A DNA stretch of 64,000 nucleotides from Anas platyrhynchos (taxonomy: Eukaryota > Chordata > Aves > Anseriformes > Anatidae). Position numbers and translations under genes: made by a program. The DNA lies in the NCBI RefSeq assembly GCF_047663525.1, contig NC_092602.1:9297501-9361500 (forward strand), written 5' to 3'. Positions 62,411-64,000 of this stretch are shown piece by piece. Position 1 is the first letter of the stretch; each line of letters opens with the position of its first letter. The notes beneath the pieces are model-generated. The model was not told the DNA's origin, did not search any database, and worked only from the letters and a program-made list of their open reading frames with translations.

Positions 62411-62739
62411 AAGTGCAGGGCACAGCACTATATGGGCCGCTGCAGGGAGAGCTAACTCGATCCCAGGCAGACCCAGCACAACCCCCACCCATTATTCCAT
62501 GCTGTCTGTATCACACTCAGGCTCTACATGCATCAGCACATTGGTCTTCCCATCAGCACTGTTCCCTGTCCTGTAACAGACACACAGATAGGTAGTTCTA
62601 TCACTTGACAATCCTCTCCCAAAATGTCCATAAGAACTGCTGAAGGTTATGACTTCATCTGCCAAAGTGGTCACTCAGGAAAAGCGGAGTAGGAAAACTG
62701 GAGGCCAGCACCAGCTTCTGGACCGCATCTCCCTGCATC

Positions 62740-63028
62740 ACTGAAACACCAACAGTGCTGTCAGAGCTCCCGCAGTAATAGACAGCCTTGTCCTCAGCTT
62801 GGACCCCAGGGATGGTTAACGTGTTTGTGGAAGCAGAGAATGGTGAAGGGATGCCCGAAGGTCTCCTGGTGTCGTCATAGATCACGGTGACAGGGGCACT
62901 GCCAGGGGTCTTCTGCTGGTACCAGCCATAGTAGTTGTCGCTGCTCCCAGAGCAGGTGATCTGCACGGTGTCTCCTGGATTTGCAGTCTTCGAGGCTGGC
63001 TGAGTCAGCGCTGCCTGGACCAGGGAAC
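62740..63028 (-). pseudogene. IGL V pseudogene 2, minus strand, open V frame without recombination signal
   Basis: After an acceptor at 63029 the minus strand reads [56 protein letters not shown], and [17 protein letters not shown]. The V frame is open through the second Cys. Framework 3 ([11 protein letters not shown]) is four residues shorter than in the plus-strand V at 63472. No leader exon lies within the expected distance, and no CACAGTG heptamer follows the V end. These features fit the gene-conversion donor pseudogenes known at the chicken lambda locus. Confidence 0.88.
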
Positions 63029-63471
63029 CTGGAGAGGGAGAGGAGAGATGGCAGAAAACAGGACTCAGTGAGTGCCCCACACGCACAGCCCTCACCATGT
63101 AGCAGCAGGACGGGGGTGGTCCCAGTGCCAAAACATCTTCTTCCCACCCAGGGACCACAGCCCCACACACAAACAACAGACAGAGTCCCAGGGCCACTGC
63201 AAGGAGAGCTGGAAGCAGTAGCAAGAGAGGCACCAACGGGAGCAGGCAGTTTGACTGGGGACAATATAAATCCCTGCCTGTTTTAGGGACAGGAACAAGG
63301 CACACCAGCCAAGTGCTCCTGGTTAAGTGACACAGGGAGATGTGGAAGTGAGAAACAGACCAAAGCTAAATATGAAGGGCCTCTTCTCTTCCAGTGCTGG
63401 TGTTCCCTTTCCAAGCCCATGGGAAGGTCTCTGTGTGGCACTTGCTGAGCCCCGTTTTCTCCCCTCTCCAG

Positions 63472-63795
63472 GTTCCCTGGTCCAGGCAGCGCTGACTCAG
63501 CCAGCCTCAAAGACGGTGAACCTGGGAGACACCATGCAGATCACCTGCTCCGGTGCTAGTGCTGATGGTGGTGGCAACTACTGGTATGGCTGGTACCAGC
63601 AGAAGACCCTTGGCAGTGCCCCTGTCACTGTGATCTATAGCAACACCTACAGACCCTCAGGCATCCCCTCACGATTCTCTGGTTCCACATCTGGCTCCAC
63701 GAACACGTTAACCATCACTGGGGTCCAAGCTGAGGACGAGGCCGTCTATTACTGTGGGAGCTACGACAGCAGTGGTGCTGGTTTAGTGATGCAGG
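63472..63795 (+). pseudogene. IGL V pseudogene 3, plus strand, open V frame without recombination signal
   Basis: An acceptor (CTCTCCAG) is followed by [20 protein letters not shown], then [20 protein letters not shown] with a long CDR1, [20 protein letters not shown], and [20 protein letters not shown]. The frame has no stop across the V domain. The flank after CDR3 (GATGCAGGGAGATGTGG) has no CACAGTG heptamer, and there is no leader exon within the 440 bp that separate it from the divergent V at 63028. This is a donor-type pseudogene. Confidence 0.88.
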
Positions 63796-63979
63796 GAGAT
63801 GTGGAATTGAGTGAAAGACAGGCAATAAAAACAGTTTCTTTGTCCTCCTCTCTCATGGGTGTAGCTCAGGCCTCTTCTCTTGCAGTGATGCTGTTCCCTT
63901 TCCCAGTATATGAGGATTGTTTTGTGTGCAGGGCACTTGCTGAGCCCTGTTTTCTCCCCTCTCTCCTCTCCCTCTCCAG

Positions 63980-64000
63980 GTTCCCTGGTCCAGGCAGCGA
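63980..64000 (+). pseudogene. IGL V segment 4, first codons only, cut by the window end
   Basis: The acceptor CTCTCCAG and the codons for GSLVQAA repeat the start of the V at 63472, 508 bp downstream, with the same 110-bp upstream sequence (CACTTGCTGAGCC, GTTTTCTCCCCTCTC). It is the next tandem member of the plus-strand V array. Whether it is functional cannot be seen. Confidence 0.8.

Noticed and set aside
62700-63800. Recombination signal sequences next to the lambda V segments
   Set aside because: I looked for CACAGTG and an A-rich nonamer after the V ends of segments 2 and 3 and found none. CACTGTTGG near segment 2 is not a usable heptamer.

Overview
The window is bird genomic DNA. It is GC-rich with short introns and CpG islands, and it carries a CR1 LINE with the octamer tail typical of birds, ERVL-type LTRs, and gene order matching the region next to the bird immunoglobulin lambda (IGL) locus (chicken chr15, human 22q11.23). 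I cannot name the species. The LTR family at 41-50 kb is one I associate with ducks and neoavian birds rather than chicken.

Layout, left to right: the 5' end of SMARCB1 (minus, exons 1-2, gene leaves the window at the left); complete MMP11 (minus, 8 exons, 489 aa); about 9 kb of intergenic DNA with no gene seen; CHCHD10 (plus, 4 exons, 132 aa) under a CpG-island promoter; the C22orf15 orthologue (minus, 5 exons, 142 aa); an LTR-type fossil; then 19 kb of three head-to-tail copies of a ~5.9 kb unit, each holding a six-exon gene for a type I membrane protein with two V-type Ig domains; VPREB3 (plus, 2 exons); VPS29 (plus, 4 exons); and the start of the IGL V pseudogene cluster, with two V segments on minus and two on plus.

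Four genes left of the triplication and VPREB3 to its right keep the human order and relative strands. The Ig receptor triplet sits exactly where human has C22orf15 next to VPREB3, so it is the most likely undescribed content. All three gene models (342, 342 and 339 aa) are open with good splice sites. They are nearly identical except in the loops that would bind ligand in the first Ig domain, and in copy C, which has a Glu in the membrane segment and has lost the tail tyrosine. Copies A and B share an LTR insertion whose empty site is preserved in C, but other markers group B with C or A with C, so the cluster has been reshuffled by gene conversion or unequal exchange. A young 5'-truncated CR1 lies 165 bp upstream of the start codon of copy B.

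Functionally the window mixes housekeeping genes (SMARCB1 chromatin remodelling, CHCHD10 mitochondrial cristae, VPS29 retromer), a secreted protease (MMP11), and B-lineage or immune Ig-fold genes (receptor triplet, VPREB3, IGL V pseudogenes). All coordinates come from reading splice sites by eye; no alignment was run.
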